Positions 1 to 11,677 are shown, numbered from the stretch's first letter. The stretch is 45,846 nucleotides of DNA from Penium margaritaceum (GCA_023375785.1 SZWC01003570.1:6640-52485); one strand, 5' to 3'. Translations and numbers: made by a program. The notes: generated by a model from the letters alone, not told the origin.

Positions 1-108
1 CGTGCATTGAGACGAATTCTTGATGAAAAATGATCAAAGCACCGGACGTGCTGCGACCACTCATCCACTTACATCAACAATGCAAAACGTGTAGACTGTA
101 CAAAACGA

Positions 109-861
109 GTGTCAATTGCACAGTTACACGGACGTCGGCCACGTCCTCGACGTAAGTGCCGATTGCACTACTAGAAACAGCACATGTTTGTTGATGTCAA
201 ACACACCACTGAAAAGTGCCAGTTGCACTCTAGTCACAAATGTCGAAGGCATTCTTGATGATGGCACCGAATGCAGTGCTCATGGTCTTCAGAGATATGA
301 CCAAAGCAAATACTGATTGCGTATCCACGTGGGTGCCGATTGCACCAAGGATACTGGGTAAGTCATTTGTGCTTGGATTTGAATAAATGGAGAATGTGAG
401 TGCCGATCACACTCGTCACACACGCGATGGTGAAAATCCCCACACGAGGGTCTATCGCACAAATGTGACAAGTGTCGGTTGCACTTGGAACATGACCAAC
501 ATGGGAGATGCAATTTTTCCATTCACCTGAATGCCGAACGCATTATTACCATGAGCATTGGATGTATGGCCGACGACTTCATTGGTTAAATCATCGATAC
601 GAGTGCCGAATGCACCGTTGTCATTAATGGTGATTGCAAGCGGGGCAAAAGCTATGGGTTGAATTTTTGTCATGGGTGTCGACTCATCACTGATGCGAGT
701 ACCAAACGCGCTATGACCATAAGTTCCGGTTGGACTAGCTATGCTAGTGCCAAACGCACTATGGCCGTGAGTTTTGGTTGGACTAGCTATGCTAGTGTCG
801 ATGATACAACACATGTTATAAGATGCCGATTGCATCAATAACATCGGTGCCGATCGCACCC
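109..861. repeat. Array of short imperfect inverted repeats (GTGC-CGATT-GCAC type)
   Basis: About thirteen copies of a 13-17 bp unit of form NNTGC-CRAWY-GCANN occur at about 24-95 bp spacing. They start near 109, 155, 215, 263, 332, 398, 471, 530, 602, 697, 745, 822 and 846. The outer bases of the two arms often change together: AGTGC/GCACT at 155, GGTGC/GCACC at 332, AATGC/GCATT at 530, TAGTGC/GCACTA at 745, GATGC/GCATC at 822. Sequence between units is not obviously repeated. A second set (1027-1209) belongs to the N-bridged duplication. Function is unknown; protein-binding sites, a satellite or short RNA hairpins are all possible. Confidence 0.7.
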
Positions 862-1374
862 TATTCCATCCACTAGCAAGAACTAGCCAACTCTTTACCT
901 AGTCGTGCTAGCTTGCGGTAGACCACAAATGAAAGCATACGATCAATGCGCGGAGTGGTTTTACGGGCAAGTGCATCAAGTGCGATATTCAAAGTGCTGG
1001 AAACACGTCGTTTGACGTTTGTTAGNGTCGACTCATCACTGATGCGAGTACCAAACGCGCTATGACCATAAGTTCCGGTTGGACTAGCTATGCTAGTGCC
1101 AAACGCACTATGGCCGTGAGTTTTGGTTGGACTAGCTATGCTAGTGTCGATGATACAACACATGTTATAAGATGCCGATTGCATCAATAACATCGGTGCC
1201 GATCGCACCCTATTCCATCCACTAGCAAGAACTAGCCAACTCTTTACCTAGTCGTGCTAGCTTGCGGTAGACCACAAATGAAAGCATACGATCAATGCGC
1301 GGAGTTGTTTTACGGGCAAGTGCATCAAGTGTGATATTCAAAGTGCTGGAAACACGTCGTTTGACGTTTGTTAG
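678..1374. repeat. 348-bp direct duplication around a single N, probable assembly artefact
   Basis: Bases 678-1025 are repeated at 1027-1374 with only two differences noticed (near 957/1306 and 982/1331), joined by one N at 1026. The same pattern of an N flanked by near-identical copies occurs at 7453 and 27089-27162. This suggests scaffolding or gap filling with overlapping contigs or haplotypes rather than a biological tandem duplication. Confidence 0.75.
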
Positions 1375-2489
1375 GCATGTCGATGAAGCCGAGGATGGTC
1401 ATACTGTCAAATTCTTCAAAAGGAGAATCGACAGGCCTGGCTAGAAACAATCACAGACGGCTGTGGTGAGGAGATGAACGCCCGAACGATGTAACAAAAA
1501 CAAAGCAATCTTGGTCATCACTGACAGTGACGACCATTTGAAGTTACAAACTTTGTCGTGCAAATAGAAGCATGGAAAGATTCTATCGAAAGAAGTGCAA
1601 ACCAAAAATAAAACGGATACATCACAGGTGTGACGAGGACGCTTTCCTCAGATTTGGACCATGCTAAAGATGGACAAACTCCTCAGTATCCACGGATGGA
1701 CCTTACTACAAACCCAGTCGGTTGAGCACCAGTTCCATAATATGCATGGCTTGCATGACCGCAAGAGGCCAGAGTGAATGACCAAGTGCTGGAGACAACC
1801 CTCAATTCAATGGGTGAAGGTATACGTTCCATACCATGGAACTTTAGCCACGTGCAATTGGGTACACGTCATGCATGGAAAACGTGCACGACATGTACAA
1901 AAACCTTATCCACTAACTGTTGGTACGTGGATCACGACATCAAGTTATGGAAAAGTTGGACAGACGAATGATCACAAGGGCTTTGTGACATTTGAACAAG
2001 CTGACGATATCAGCTGATGGTCTGGATAAAAATGACGACACCATTGCACCAAACAAGTGGTTTGGTGGGTGCAGGACATGTGCTACAACAGTCCCACATC
2101 CCATTGCGCTACAATTTCCACAGGCAAATACAATCATTTCATGACTTAGCCCGTGTCATGATTATGTCATGAGATGTGAAACCAACCAGGTGTGTTAGCA
2201 CGCCGACTTCAATCCTTGAAGATTGTCATCGTACTGCCTTTTACACAGTGTGTACTAGATGCATCATTACCTTTCGAAGGTTCTAAGCATCATAAGTCAT
2301 GGCCAATACAAACATCGGTCCATGATTGAACATGTCAAGGATGACATCCTTGAATAAATCCAATGGAGAAACCATTGACATTGTATCACTTGGTGAGTGA
2401 TGAACAAATTGTGGTACCCGACCGGTACCGACGGTAAAAAGGTACATGAGTGTATCGACAACCCTCTTCAAAAGACAAGGATAACTATC
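1375..2489. other. Unassigned sequence, no gene recognised
   Basis: More than 1.1 kb of mixed-composition sequence without a convincing coding region, LTR or repeat. The longest open stretches (about 1774-2017 plus, 2283-2471 minus) are short and match no motif I recognise. The 2283-2471 minus stretch is not low-complexity and could be an exon fragment, but nothing supports that. It may be interior of the B-prime element or host DNA. Confidence 0.5.
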
Positions 2490-2765
2490 GCTACTGTTGC
2501 ATTGCTACTCTTTTGCGCTGCTGTTGTTGCTGCTGCTGCTGCATGCAGCTGCTTCTGCTGCTCAATCCTGTTGCTGCTTCAAGCTGCTGCTGCCCGCCGT
2601 CGCCGTCGCCGCCGCTACGCAGCGCTGTTGTGCGCTGCTCCTGCTGCGTGCTGCTGCTACTGCACGTTGCTACTGCTGCTAGCTACTGCCGCTGCTTCCA
2701 GAAGACGCTCACCGCGGCTGTGGCTTGCTGCTACCGCTATTGGCGCCAACGCCAACAGCTGTTAG
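2490..2765 (-). repeat. CTG/CAG-rich block, left part of the interrupted B-prime leader
   Basis: Irregular runs of GCTGCTGCT on the plus strand, i.e. CAG-rich on minus. This is the composition of the 5' leaders of elements A, B and C, in opposite orientation. It abuts element E through the target duplication CGGCT. CAG-rich-on-minus sequence resumes on the other side of E at 11683, so E appears to have landed inside this leader. Confidence 0.6.
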
Positions 2766-2770
2766 CGGCT
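2766..2770. repeat. Target-site duplication of element E (left copy)
   Basis: CGGCT directly precedes the left LTR (TG at 2771) and recurs at 11678-11682 directly after the right LTR. A 5-bp direct repeat at exactly the LTR edges is the expected copia integration footprint. Confidence 0.85.
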
Positions 2771-3400
2771 TGTAAGCAACAACAGAATGCCGTCATGCAC
2801 TCACTACTATGCCAGCTTAGCTCATGCAGCAACCACAGCCATGGCGGAGTGAGGGGTTGATGAAAAACATGCTTAGTTAAGTAATGAGAGCGAGAGTAAC
2901 AAGAGAAAGGAACAAGAAATCTCTTGGCCGCGGTTGGCTGGGCCACCCACTCAAAGAGTTGGAAGTGGTGCCCAGTCACCACCCCGGGGTCGAACCAAAT
3001 CGGTCGGCCAAGAGGCCACCATGGGTTCCCACACCTCAGAGCGACAGAGTTTGTGGCCCCTCAGGATCAGCAACTTGGGCAATCACCAGACAGCAAGCAC
3101 AACATGCAAGGTATAAGAAACCACAATCCACATCGACCAAGAGTGTATGTGGTGAATGCAAATCTCATTGTATCTCTCATGTTTTAGCCATCATATGGTT
3201 CATCAAAAAATGTCTCGAGCAGGAAGATGTCAGCCCCAAAAGAGCTGAGCAGGGTCGAGCCCACCGATCTTGCATCCGGCAAACACGCCAGTGATGCACG
3301 GCTCCATAGCTTCAGTTATGCTTAGTCACCTGCAGGAGTGGTGTGTGTATGAATGGAGTGAGTCAAGTGGTCACTTGCGTGTTTGGCAGACAAACAAACA
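2771..3400 (-). repeat. 3' LTR of element E
   Basis: 630 bp, TG at the left edge and CA at the right edge on the plus strand; read on minus it starts TGTTTGTTTG. Similar along its length to 11051-11677. Preceded on minus by a polypurine tract. Confidence 0.88.
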
Positions 3401-3412
3401 CTCCCTCATGAC
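3401..3412 (-). promoter_or_regulatory. Polypurine tract of element E
   Basis: Read on minus, GTCATGAGGGAG lies immediately before the LTR start TGTTTG. It is the expected plus-strand DNA primer site and equivalent to ATGGGGGAG in elements A1 and D. Confidence 0.75.
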
Positions 3413-3498
3413 CCACAGACGAACAGCCCATACACCACACACAGGAGTTCAGCACGAGGGACAGACAAAGGATTCTCAACTCAGCCGGGTGCATCGCG

Positions 3499-5199
3499 TT
3501 AATGCAACAAGCCAACTGCATGTACAACTGCCTTGAACGTTGCACTGCTCAGAGCTTTGGTAAGGAAGTCTGCACCCTGTTGGCATGTGTTGACCCAGTC
3601 GAACTGGATCTCTCTTGCGCGAATGCGCTCACGTACAAAGTGATGCTCAATGTTGATGTGATCTGTGCGTGAATGATGCATGCCATCATGCTCAGTAATT
3701 GCCTTGGTGCTCTGATTGTTGTAGTGCAACGTGATGCAGCGGATGGGTACGCGCAATAGCTGAAGCAAGCGAGAAAGCCAAACACTCTCACACGTACTTG
3801 CGCCAAGGGCAACGTACTCGGTCTCACTGGAGCTCCGCGCAACACAACCCTGCTTACAACGTTTCCACGAGATAGCAGTTCCATCCACGAGAAAGATGTA
3901 ACCGGTGCGACTACAACCATCTGCATCGTGGGCCCAGTCACTATCAGTGTATCCATCAACCACCACGGAGGGCTGTGATCTGTAGCACAGTCCCACACGT
4001 GCAGTATAAAGTTCATAGCAAACGAACCGCAGTGCAGCCTCGAGGTGCTTCTGTCGAGGCCGCTGGGAGAACTGCGCAAGGAAGTTGACCGCGAAGGTCA
4101 CGTCCGCTCTGGTGGTAGTGGCAAGGTACATGAGAGACCCAATCACACCAAGGTAATCGGTGACCTCGACATTCTCCCCCGGCTGAGTCACATCGAGTGA
4201 CTTTAGGAGGTGCTGCCTGGCTGGCGTCATGGGTGTCGATGCACTGGGGGTGTCAGTGAGCATGGAGGAGGAACACTCCCCCAGGCTGCGAATGTAGGTA
4301 GCTTGATGGACGTGCAGTGTCCGGCACTTACGGTCTCGCTCAAGCTCCATGCCGAAGAACACCCAAGCATGACCCAAGTCCCTCATTTTGTAGGTAGACT
4401 GCAAGAGGTCTTTCACAAAATGAACTACAGAGGGATTGGATGACGCAATAAGAAGGTCATCAACATAGACTAAGACTGCAACCAAAGGCTGCGAGGGTGC
4501 ACTCAGAAAGAGCGCAGGTTCAACGCTACTCCGACGGTAGCCACCCTTCTCAAGAGTGGCCAATATCTCCAGGATCCAGCAACAAGGGGACTGCTTGAGC
4601 CCATACAGAGCTTTACACAGCCGCCAGACCTTGTTCATGCCATCAGTGCAACCCGGAGGCTGCACCATGTAGATCTCCTTGTCACGGCGTCCATGCAGGA
4701 ATGCATTGTTGACGTCCATCTGTTCCAACTCCCAGTCGTGCGGGGCGACCAGGCTCAAGAGGGCTCAAGCTGTGGTGTAACGTCCCACAGTGGCAAATGT
4801 CTCGTCAAAATCGACGCCAGAGATCTGGGAGAACCCCTTGGCGGTGAGACGTGCCTTGTACCTATCGACAGTACCGTCAGGTTTCAACTTGCGTCGAAGT
4901 GCCCAGCGAGTTGAGACGGCCTTGCGGCCAAGGGGGAGGTCAACAAGCTCAAAGGCCTCATGCTCATCCAGGGCTGTGAGCTCCTCCTGCATGGCCTTCT
5001 CCCAGAGGTTTGCATCAGCTGCCTCCCTTACCTGGCGCACTGTGGTGGGCTCTACAGGAAGTGAGGGAAGACCGCTGGTCACAAAGCATGCAGCAACATA
5101 GCTGGCGACTGAAGCATCCAAGGAACTGTGGAACTCGTGAGCGACCAGTGCATAGCCCAGTGCAGAGTTGGGGTGGACCACGCCCACCGCCAGACCCAA
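3499..5199 (-). pseudogene. Element E reverse transcriptase and RNase H (one in-frame stop)
   Basis: The polymerase end of the copia polyprotein: RNA-templated DNA synthesis and template degradation in the virus-like particle. In one minus-strand frame the region reads through the RVT_2 start (VDLPLGRKAV, YKARLTAKGFSQ, VDFDET), the segment MDVNNAFLHG, and the active-site YVDD at 4456-4467. RNase H follows with TDSDWA, SETEYVALG and a terminal ADFLTKAL block. Only one stop interrupts it (TGA, 4765-4767), where element D has an Arg codon, so CGA to TGA is plausible. All the catalytic residues I looked for are present. The frame ends at the TAA at 3499-3501. Homologous to D 40224-41657. Confidence 0.9.
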
Positions 5200-5699
5200 T
5201 GCATCAAGGCCACTTGTTCTGGCTGTGGAGCCAGTTGCAGTGGGAGGGGCACTAGAGCTAGTGCGCTGCTCAGAGGGCTAAGCAGACCGTGTGACTGAGT
5301 GCTGTGGAAGTGGACGCAGCAGCCCCCTACGAATGTCAGGCTCAGATACGACTGGGGCCCATCTGTGACAGGCGGTGCGACACTCTCATCAGAGATCATA
5401 GGTGACGAAAGAACGACGGGCTGTGGAGGCGACTCAGTGACAGTGTAGGGAGGTGACTGTGCCACGAGATCCGTGGCCGGTGGAAAATCACTGAGAGGCA
5501 CTGACACAGACTCAGAGGATGAAGAAGGAGAAGACGTTGTGGAAGGGTCGGATGAGGGTGCAAGAGGAGTGCTGAGCAGGGTGTCAGAGATGGACACATC
5601 AGATGGGTCTGACGAAGAAGGGCCCGAGACAACGGGAGGTGCGTCGACGAGAACGGAGGCTGGAAGAGACCCAACCCCTCCCAAGCCTATGGAGCGAGG

Positions 5700-7150
5700 A
5701 CAAGGAAGAGGGTGGAGCAACATGGGACAGGTCGCGAGGAAAGACGTCCTCGAAGAAGAGGGCGTTGCGAGACTCAACAACGCGAGCACGATCGGGGTCC
5801 CGGAAGCGTCAGGCTTTGGACATGGCAGAGACCCCGAGAAAGGTGTAAAAGTGAGCACGAGGACTAAGTTTGTTGTCACGAAGGTCCTCAGGAAGCCAAA
5901 CGGCAGCGACAGCCCCAAACGTAAGTGAAACGAAGATCTGCACGAAGACCAAACCATTGTTTGAATGGTGTGACATGGCATGGGAGGGGACTGTGCGGAA
6001 CACGGTTCCAGACACACGTCATGTAGGACATGGCTTCTGAAGAGAACAGGGGTGGAAGGTCAGAGGCAATGAGGAGAGTGCGAACACCATCGGCAAGAGT
6101 CCAGTTCCAAAGCTCAGACACACGGTTTTGTTGGTGTGTGTAGGAAGCAGTGGTTTTGACAGTCACAGTGTGAGAGAAGAGAAAACGAGAGGTGGGACCA
6201 ACGAATTCACCGCCATAGTCACAGTGAAAAACACAAAGATTACGACCACAAGAGACTTCAGACTGAGGTAACCAGGACTCAAGAGTGGAACACACATCAC
6301 TCTTTTGTTTTAGGGAAGATACCCAACGCATGCGAGAAAATTCATCTGTGAAACAAAGTACATAGCGTCCGACACCTCTAAGAAAGTCATGAGAGAGTGA
6401 ACCTATGACATCAGCATGTAGTAAGTCAAGAGGGTGAGAAGTGTGAGACTCTGAAGTGTTGAATGGGGACCGATGCATTTTGCCCTGAGCACAGTCAAGA
6501 CAGTCAGGAGGAGAGGGAGTCGGGAATGTGGCAGCATCAAGGCCATCCGCAGGAAGAACACAAAGTAGGTTGTCGATGGCTATGGTATGGATGTGGCATA
6601 GGCGGCGGTGCAGCAGTTGTGCATGAGCGAGTGAGAGAGAGAGAGAGAGCGCGCGACATGCACATGGGCACCAGTGGCGAGAGATGGTGCAAATGTGGGG
6701 ACTCAGAACAGACGGTCACAGCGTGTGTCTTGCAAGAGAATGCGGCCAGACGTGCAGTGTGAATCAGAGGCAATGCCGCGACTGGACGAAAAGTCCATGC
6801 CCTGGTCGTCGAGTGTCATAACAGAGAGGAGACTCAGCTCGAGCGATGGAAAATATAGGACATCTGGCAAGAGCAGTTCCCCCCCCAGGGCCAACGAAGC
6901 GTACAACACCAACCCCTTGGACCGGGAGCAATTAGCCGGAGCCAGTGCTAACAAAGCGGACAGAGCCAACAGGCCCAAGGGAGACAAAGGACATGCGCGA
7001 CCAGGTCATGTGGTGGGTGGCACCTGAATCAAGGATCCAGAAGCCACCCGACGCACGAACAGTGGAGGGGTCACGACCCACTACAACGACGGCTGCATGA
7101 TGAGAGAAGCGCTGACCACAGGCGGCAAGGCAACGAGGCGGACGCACTGA
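5700..7150 (-). pseudogene. Element E protease, GAG-pre-integrase and integrase (frameshifted)
   Basis: On minus the order is WILDSGATHHMT (retropepsin-like active site), LSLLSVMTLDDQGMDF, a His/Cys GAG-pre-integrase segment (LLHRRLCHIH ... CLDCAQGKMH), then the integrase core at 5888-6478. The three acidic residues are present as HADV, HCDYGGEF and SELW. The region is split over frames: a stop follows CDRLF near 6703, a (GA)n tract at 6632-6649 sits where the frame is lost, and another stop lies at the SKA/RFRDP junction near 5809. The integrase core itself is one open frame. It would cleave the polyprotein and insert cDNA if intact; here it is dead. Confidence 0.85.
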
Positions 7151-7159
7151 CTGCCACTC

Positions 7160-9242
7160 TTACATCCACGAGACATCGGCGGGAGAACAACCTAGAACAT
7201 GACCGAATGAACAACCATGTAACGCCCCATCAGCAACCCATGCAAGAGGCTCCGACCCAATGCCTTCACTCTCACCTCCCTGATCACAAAGGTGGCGCTG
7301 ATGAATGGCGTGAGACAGTGCTGCATCCAACCGACGCTCGCCGTCAGGAGGATCCGGCTTGATGACCACCCTAGATGATTGGCGATAGGATGGAGATGCC
7401 CAGTTGGGTGGAGAGTAGGTGCCGGATGGCGGGTCGTAGAAGATGGGCCCACNGAACAACCTAGAACATGACCGAATGAACAACCATGTAACGCCCCATC
7501 AGCAACCCATGCAAGAGGCTCCGACCCAATGCCTTCACTCTCACCTCCCTGATCACAAAGGTGGCGCTGATGAATGGCGTGAGACAGTGCTGCATCCAAC
7601 CGACGCTCGCCGTCAGGAGGATCCGGCTTGATGACCACCCTAGATGATTGGCGATAGGATGGAGATGCCCAGTTGGGTGGAGAGTAGGTGCCGGATGGCG
7701 GGTCGTAGAAGATGGGCCCACCATACCCCGGGGGCCCATCTGAGGGGTACTGGAGAAGTGATGGAGAAGCAGCAGTGTTGTACACGGCAGCGTCGGTGGC
7801 GACGGGTGCCCCTCTGCCAGAGGGAGCAAAGGAGGGGATGGATGAGGTCGTGTGAGAGGCGCCCCCGGAACCACCAGAGGAGCGCGTCCAGTGTGCGCGC
7901 ATGGCAAAGGCGAGGCGCTCATTGTCCGGTGGTGACGCACACTTGGGTGCAGAATGGCCGATGGAATGGCAGTTCCAGCATGTGATAGCACTCGAGGTAG
8001 AAGGTGAAGAGGAGGTGTTGTTAGTACTTTTTCCCTTACCACGGCCGCCAGAGCCCGACCCGCTGCTGCCCTTACCCTGACCACGACCATGGCCCCCCCT
8101 CCCCACTTTGGTTGAGAAGAGTTGTGGTCGAGGTGGAGGGAGAAGAGGAGGAGGTAGAGGAGGATGATGCGGAGTATCAGTGCAATGGTGGCTGCTGCAA
8201 CTGCTGCACGGTGAATCCGTTTTTGAAGAGCGCTCCACCAGCCGGTGAGGCGTTGGGAGGTGAACTCCCAAAGGGCCCCAATGCCTGGTGGTGAGTCAGC
8301 ACGTACTGGCTCGGCTGCAAGCCTCTCAAGCTCTGAGGCCTTCACTTCCCTGAAGATATCATATAGTTCAGGAATGAGGCCGTTGACGATGGAGAGAACA
8401 GTAGGTAGTTGGCCACGGGCGGCCTTGCCAAGGTCCTTCAGAAGACGAAGGTTGCGGGCCCATTATGCATCCGCAATCTCGTCTGCACGCATGGAGAGCG
8501 TGTTGAACTGGACGGTGAGGACACTTTGTGCGGCATGCCCCGTGACAGTTGTGATGCGCTTGATGAAAGCATAGGCGCCAACAGGGTTGGTAGAAGTGCG
8601 GCGAGTAGTGTCAGCGTTATAGGACCCTATCTCATCAGTGAGATTATCGGGTCCAGCGCAAATGAGAGCACGCACAGCCCGCGTCGACTCAGATTCAGTG
8701 GGTACAAAGGGAGGATTAGCAGCGGGGTTGGGCACGTGATAGTACTCCCTGAGCTGCTCGCCTTATGCCCAAGCACTGAAGCGGACTTCCCATGAAGAAA
8801 AAGAGAGGTTAGGAGTGAAGAGCGGTGGCACTGAGTCAAAGTCGGGTTTGGGTCGGGCGGGTTGTGCAATGGCTTTGGCTGCGGCGGCTTCGGCTGCTAC
8901 CACAGTAGCAAGTGAGTTGGAGGACAGAGAACCAGAGGTGTTTGAAGTAGAAGCAGAAGAGGTGGAGAAGTGGGGTTACTACTGCACCTCTCTCCAAGAG
9001 GTGGAGAGAGGTGCAGCAGTAATGTCAGCAGCGGCTGATGCAGCAGGTGTAGTGCACAAGATAGGTTGCAAGCGGTTAAGCACAAGATCTGCAATGTGGT
9101 TGGCAAAAGTCTCTTGATCGCCCGGTTCCGTGCGCAACTTTTCTTCTGCCACACGCTTTGTAGTGTGGACTGCTTGAAGAGCAGCACGCTCTTTGCATAG
9201 CTCTTCATGCGGTGCTGCATACTGGTCATCGACGACAGGCAT
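7160..9242 (-). pseudogene. Element E gag with CCHC nucleocapsid (stops, frameshift, artefactual duplication)
   Basis: Structural protein that would form the particle and bind RNA. It starts at the ATG whose first base is 9242 (MPVVDDQY...), matching the start of gag in D. Order: N-terminal helical segment, stop near 8979, capsid-like block (TRAVRALICAGP, ITTVTGHAAQS, LTVQFNTLSMRADE), ELERLAAEPVRADSP, a basic Gly-rich stretch, then the zinc knuckle CWNCHSIGHSAPKC at 7939-7980. The knuckle is in a different frame from the capsid block, with the shift near 8190. Bases 7185-7452 and 7454-7721 are duplicates around the N at 7453. Confidence 0.85.
7185..7721. repeat. 268-bp direct duplication around a single N
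   Basis: 7185-7452 and 7454-7721 look identical, separated by one N at 7453, inside the gag tail of element E. The homologous stretch of element D has one copy. Interpreted as an assembly join, not a feature of the element. Confidence 0.8.
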
Positions 9243-9403
9243 GATGGGTGAGAATCACTCAAGAAAATTTCAGCAGCGTTTCCCTTGTCCCAGTGGGCGT
9301 GGAAAGTGAGGAACAAGGAAGCCTGGCTGAGTGGAGCTGCAGGGCAGTGTGAACACAAGAACACAGGGTACCCAAGCAAAGAGAGGCTAGAGGCTCACCA
9401 ATG

Positions 9404-10330
9404 CTAATGCTGTAGGGCAAGCAGTGGTGGCAATGCAGATACCGCAGAAGTAGCAAGACCTTCCACTGAGGACGAGGTGGTGATGATGAGATACGCAACT
9501 CCAGCAAGCGTGGCGTCTGTGAGGGTGGAGAAGGCAGCTGCTGCTGTCACTGCGACATGAGTCTGAGGACCAAACAATGATGATGCTGAAGCAGGAGACA
9601 CGTGGGAATTGGAGACCTGGATGGAGGTGACGGTGCTGGAGAGAGCAGTGGCCGCTGAAGCTGCACCTGCTGCGACTACACTAGCTGCTGCTGCCACCTA
9701 TGTAGCTATGTTGACTGTTGCAGCCGCAAGGAGACCCTGGTCAGAGGTTACTGTTGCGTAGGCCTCAACAGCTCTACCAACAGCAGTGCTGGCAAGTGCA
9801 CGAGCAGCACGTGCTCTAGCAACAAAAGTAGATGTGACAGCAGCACAGGAGACAAGTGTTGCTTCCAGAGTAGTCAGAATATCAGGTCCAGGTAATGCGG
9901 CAGCAGCCTGAGATGCGGCGGGGGACGCTGCACGACTCGAGGCTGCTTCAACTTGATCTGTAGGGACTGCCGCTGTAGCTGGAGCTGTTGCACCTTGAGC
10001 AGCACGCTGGCTTTGTCGATGTGTTCTACGGGAGATCTTACCGGAGATGAGATGTGACGTCGTTCATGTGGCGGCCCCGTAGTTGGTGTGTTTTGAACGG
10101 TCGGGGAGTCGTCTGAGGCTGACTGACAGTAGGCTGCGTATACTGCAGCGTTCTTACGTGCCTCGTCTTCAGTTGGGTCGTAGTCTTCCTTGGGGTGGTA
10201 CCCAGGGCTGTCACAGCGGCAGCGGAGACGCTCCCACGCCGCAATGTCCGCCTCCTCCTCGTGGCAATCAATGAGTTCGTCGAGGCGTGAGAGATCACGT
10301 GCCCCCCTTGGAGTGGTAGGGGCGGTTCCA
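9404..10330 (-). pseudogene. Element E extra Ala-rich ORF upstream of gag
   Basis: Between leader and gag lies a broken reading frame homologous to the ORF at 35592-36428 in D. The clearest shared block is FVARARAARALASTAVGR followed by AVEAYATVTS in E, against FAATARACRAPAQMAVGR and ATEAYTQTAT in D, then LLAAATVNIAT against LLAAAAANIAT. A TAG at 9698-9700 interrupts it in E, and the acidic N-terminal part (about 10200-10330) is in another frame. The function is unknown. Conservation between two diverged elements suggests it was once a real protein. Confidence 0.6.
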
Positions 10331-10403
10331 GTGTTATGTGGTGCCGCCAGGGTTGCAGGTGAGGCCGCAGAAGCGGCTGATGATGATGTTGTTGGTTAGA
10401 CAA

Positions 10404-11036
10404 GTGAGAAGAAAATCGCAGGACAGAGAATCTGTGGGGCTACGGAGCTGTTGAAAACTGGTCAGCCGTGGCAAGACAGCTTCGATATCACGATGATAGA
10501 GAATCGTGGAACTACAGTCAGCAGCACTGTGGTGCTGTTGAGGCGCTGACAGCCCGGGAGAACAAGGACAAGCACTGCAAGACAATTAGCCGTAGACGAG
10601 GCTGCTGTTGCTACTGTTAACCAAGAGAGGAGGGAATGGAGCGCAGGGCAGAAGATCTACTGGACTTCGGAGCTGTTCGAGACAGAGCAGACCAGAGGAC
10701 AGCACACCTGCTGAGATATTCTGGGATCAGGACCTCTGTGAGCCTGAGCATCACTCTGCCGAAGGATCACGAGACAACCGGCTAGCAGCACTGTGGCACT
10801 ACTAACGTGCAGAGAGCCTGGACGAGAAGCGATAGGCGTAGCAGTGAGCAATGAGGTAGAAGGACTACTGACCTATAGCTCGGAGTACTGCGGGCCGAGG
10901 CAAGAGTGTCGTGGTAGCGACATGATGCACAGGCGGGTAGAGGAGGCACAAACAACCGCGGACGCGCCACTGTGGGGATTGCGGTTGCCGGGCCACAGTC
11001 CACTGTGGATCACTTAGGTGGGGGGTTCTCTCCCTC
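10404..11036 (-). other. Untranslated leader of element E
   Basis: About 630 bp between the PBS and the extra ORF. No CAG enrichment, unlike elements A, B and C, and no convincing ORF. Confidence 0.55.
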
Positions 11037-11038
11037 CC

Positions 11039-11050
11039 ACTCTGATACCA
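11039..11050 (-). promoter_or_regulatory. Primer-binding site of element E
   Basis: Read on minus, TGGTATCAGAGT begins at the inner edge of the 5' LTR. It matches the initiator tRNA-Met complement (TGGTATCAGAGC) seen in the other elements of the window except for the last base. Confidence 0.8.
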
Positions 11051-11677
11051 GTAGGCAGCGGCAGAATGCCGGCATGCACTCAGTACTACACCAGCTTAGC
11101 TCATGTAGCAACCACAGCCATGGCAAAGTGAGGGGTTGGCGAAAAACCCGCTTAGTTAAGTAAGGAGAGCGAGAGTAACAAGAGTAAGGAACGAGCGATC
11201 TCTTTGCTGCGGTTGGTTGGGCCACCCACTCAAAGAGTTCGAAGTGGGGCCCAGTCGCCACCCCAGTTGAACCAAAACGGTCGGCCAAGAAGCCACCGTG
11301 GTTTCTCACACCTCAGAGCGACCGAGCGTGTGGCCCCGTAGGATCATTAACCCGGGCAATCACGAGACAGCAAGCACAGCATGCAAGGTACAAAAAACCA
11401 CAATCCACATCGACCACGAGCGTATGTGGTGCAGGGATCTCTCAGTGTACCTCTCATGTTTTAGCCATCATATGGCTCATCATCAAATGTCTGGAGCAGG
11501 AAGATGTCAGCTCCAAAAGAGTTGATCAGGGTCGAGCCCACCGATCTTGCACCAAACATAAACGCAAGTGATGCACGGCTCCATAGCTTTAGTTATGCAT
11601 AGTCGCCTGCAGGAGTGGTGTGTGTATGAATGGAGTGAGTCAAGAGGTCACTTGCATGTTTCGCCGACAAATTAACA
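11051..11677 (-). repeat. 5' LTR of element E
   Basis: About 627 bp, similar over its whole length to 2771-3400; the outer edge is CA on plus (TG on minus), followed by the target duplication. The inner edge is changed at its last base where it meets the PBS. Confidence 0.85.

Larger units (their letters stand above)
2771..11677 (-). mobile_element. Ty1/copia LTR retrotransposon E (complete, minus strand, decayed)
   Basis: An 8.9-kb element with two LTRs of about 630 bp, a PBS at 11039-11050, a polypurine tract at 3401-3412 and a 5-bp target duplication CGGCT. Domain order on the minus strand is extra ORF, gag, CCHC nucleocapsid, aspartic protease (DSGA), GAG-pre-integrase, integrase, RT, RNase H. 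Integrase before RT defines copia. The proteins are closely related to element D, but the LTR sequences are different, so E and D are sister subfamilies. By eye the two LTRs of E differ at roughly one base in eight, indicating an old insertion. Several frames are broken and one internal duplication flanks an N at 7453. Confidence 0.93.

Noticed and set aside
1774..2017. Short open frames as a host gene
   Set aside because: Overlapping short frames with no motif, no splice-site support and no neighbouring exon.
5079..6017. 312-codon minus-strand frame over the E integrase tail and linker
   Set aside because: It is a shifted frame of the Ser/Pro-rich linker; the real domain sequence (WLPEDLRDNKLSPR, ESRNALFFED) is in another frame.
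6632..6649. (GA)n tract as a regulatory GAGA element
   Set aside because: It is inside the protease/integrase coding region of E and looks like a slippage expansion coinciding with a frame loss.
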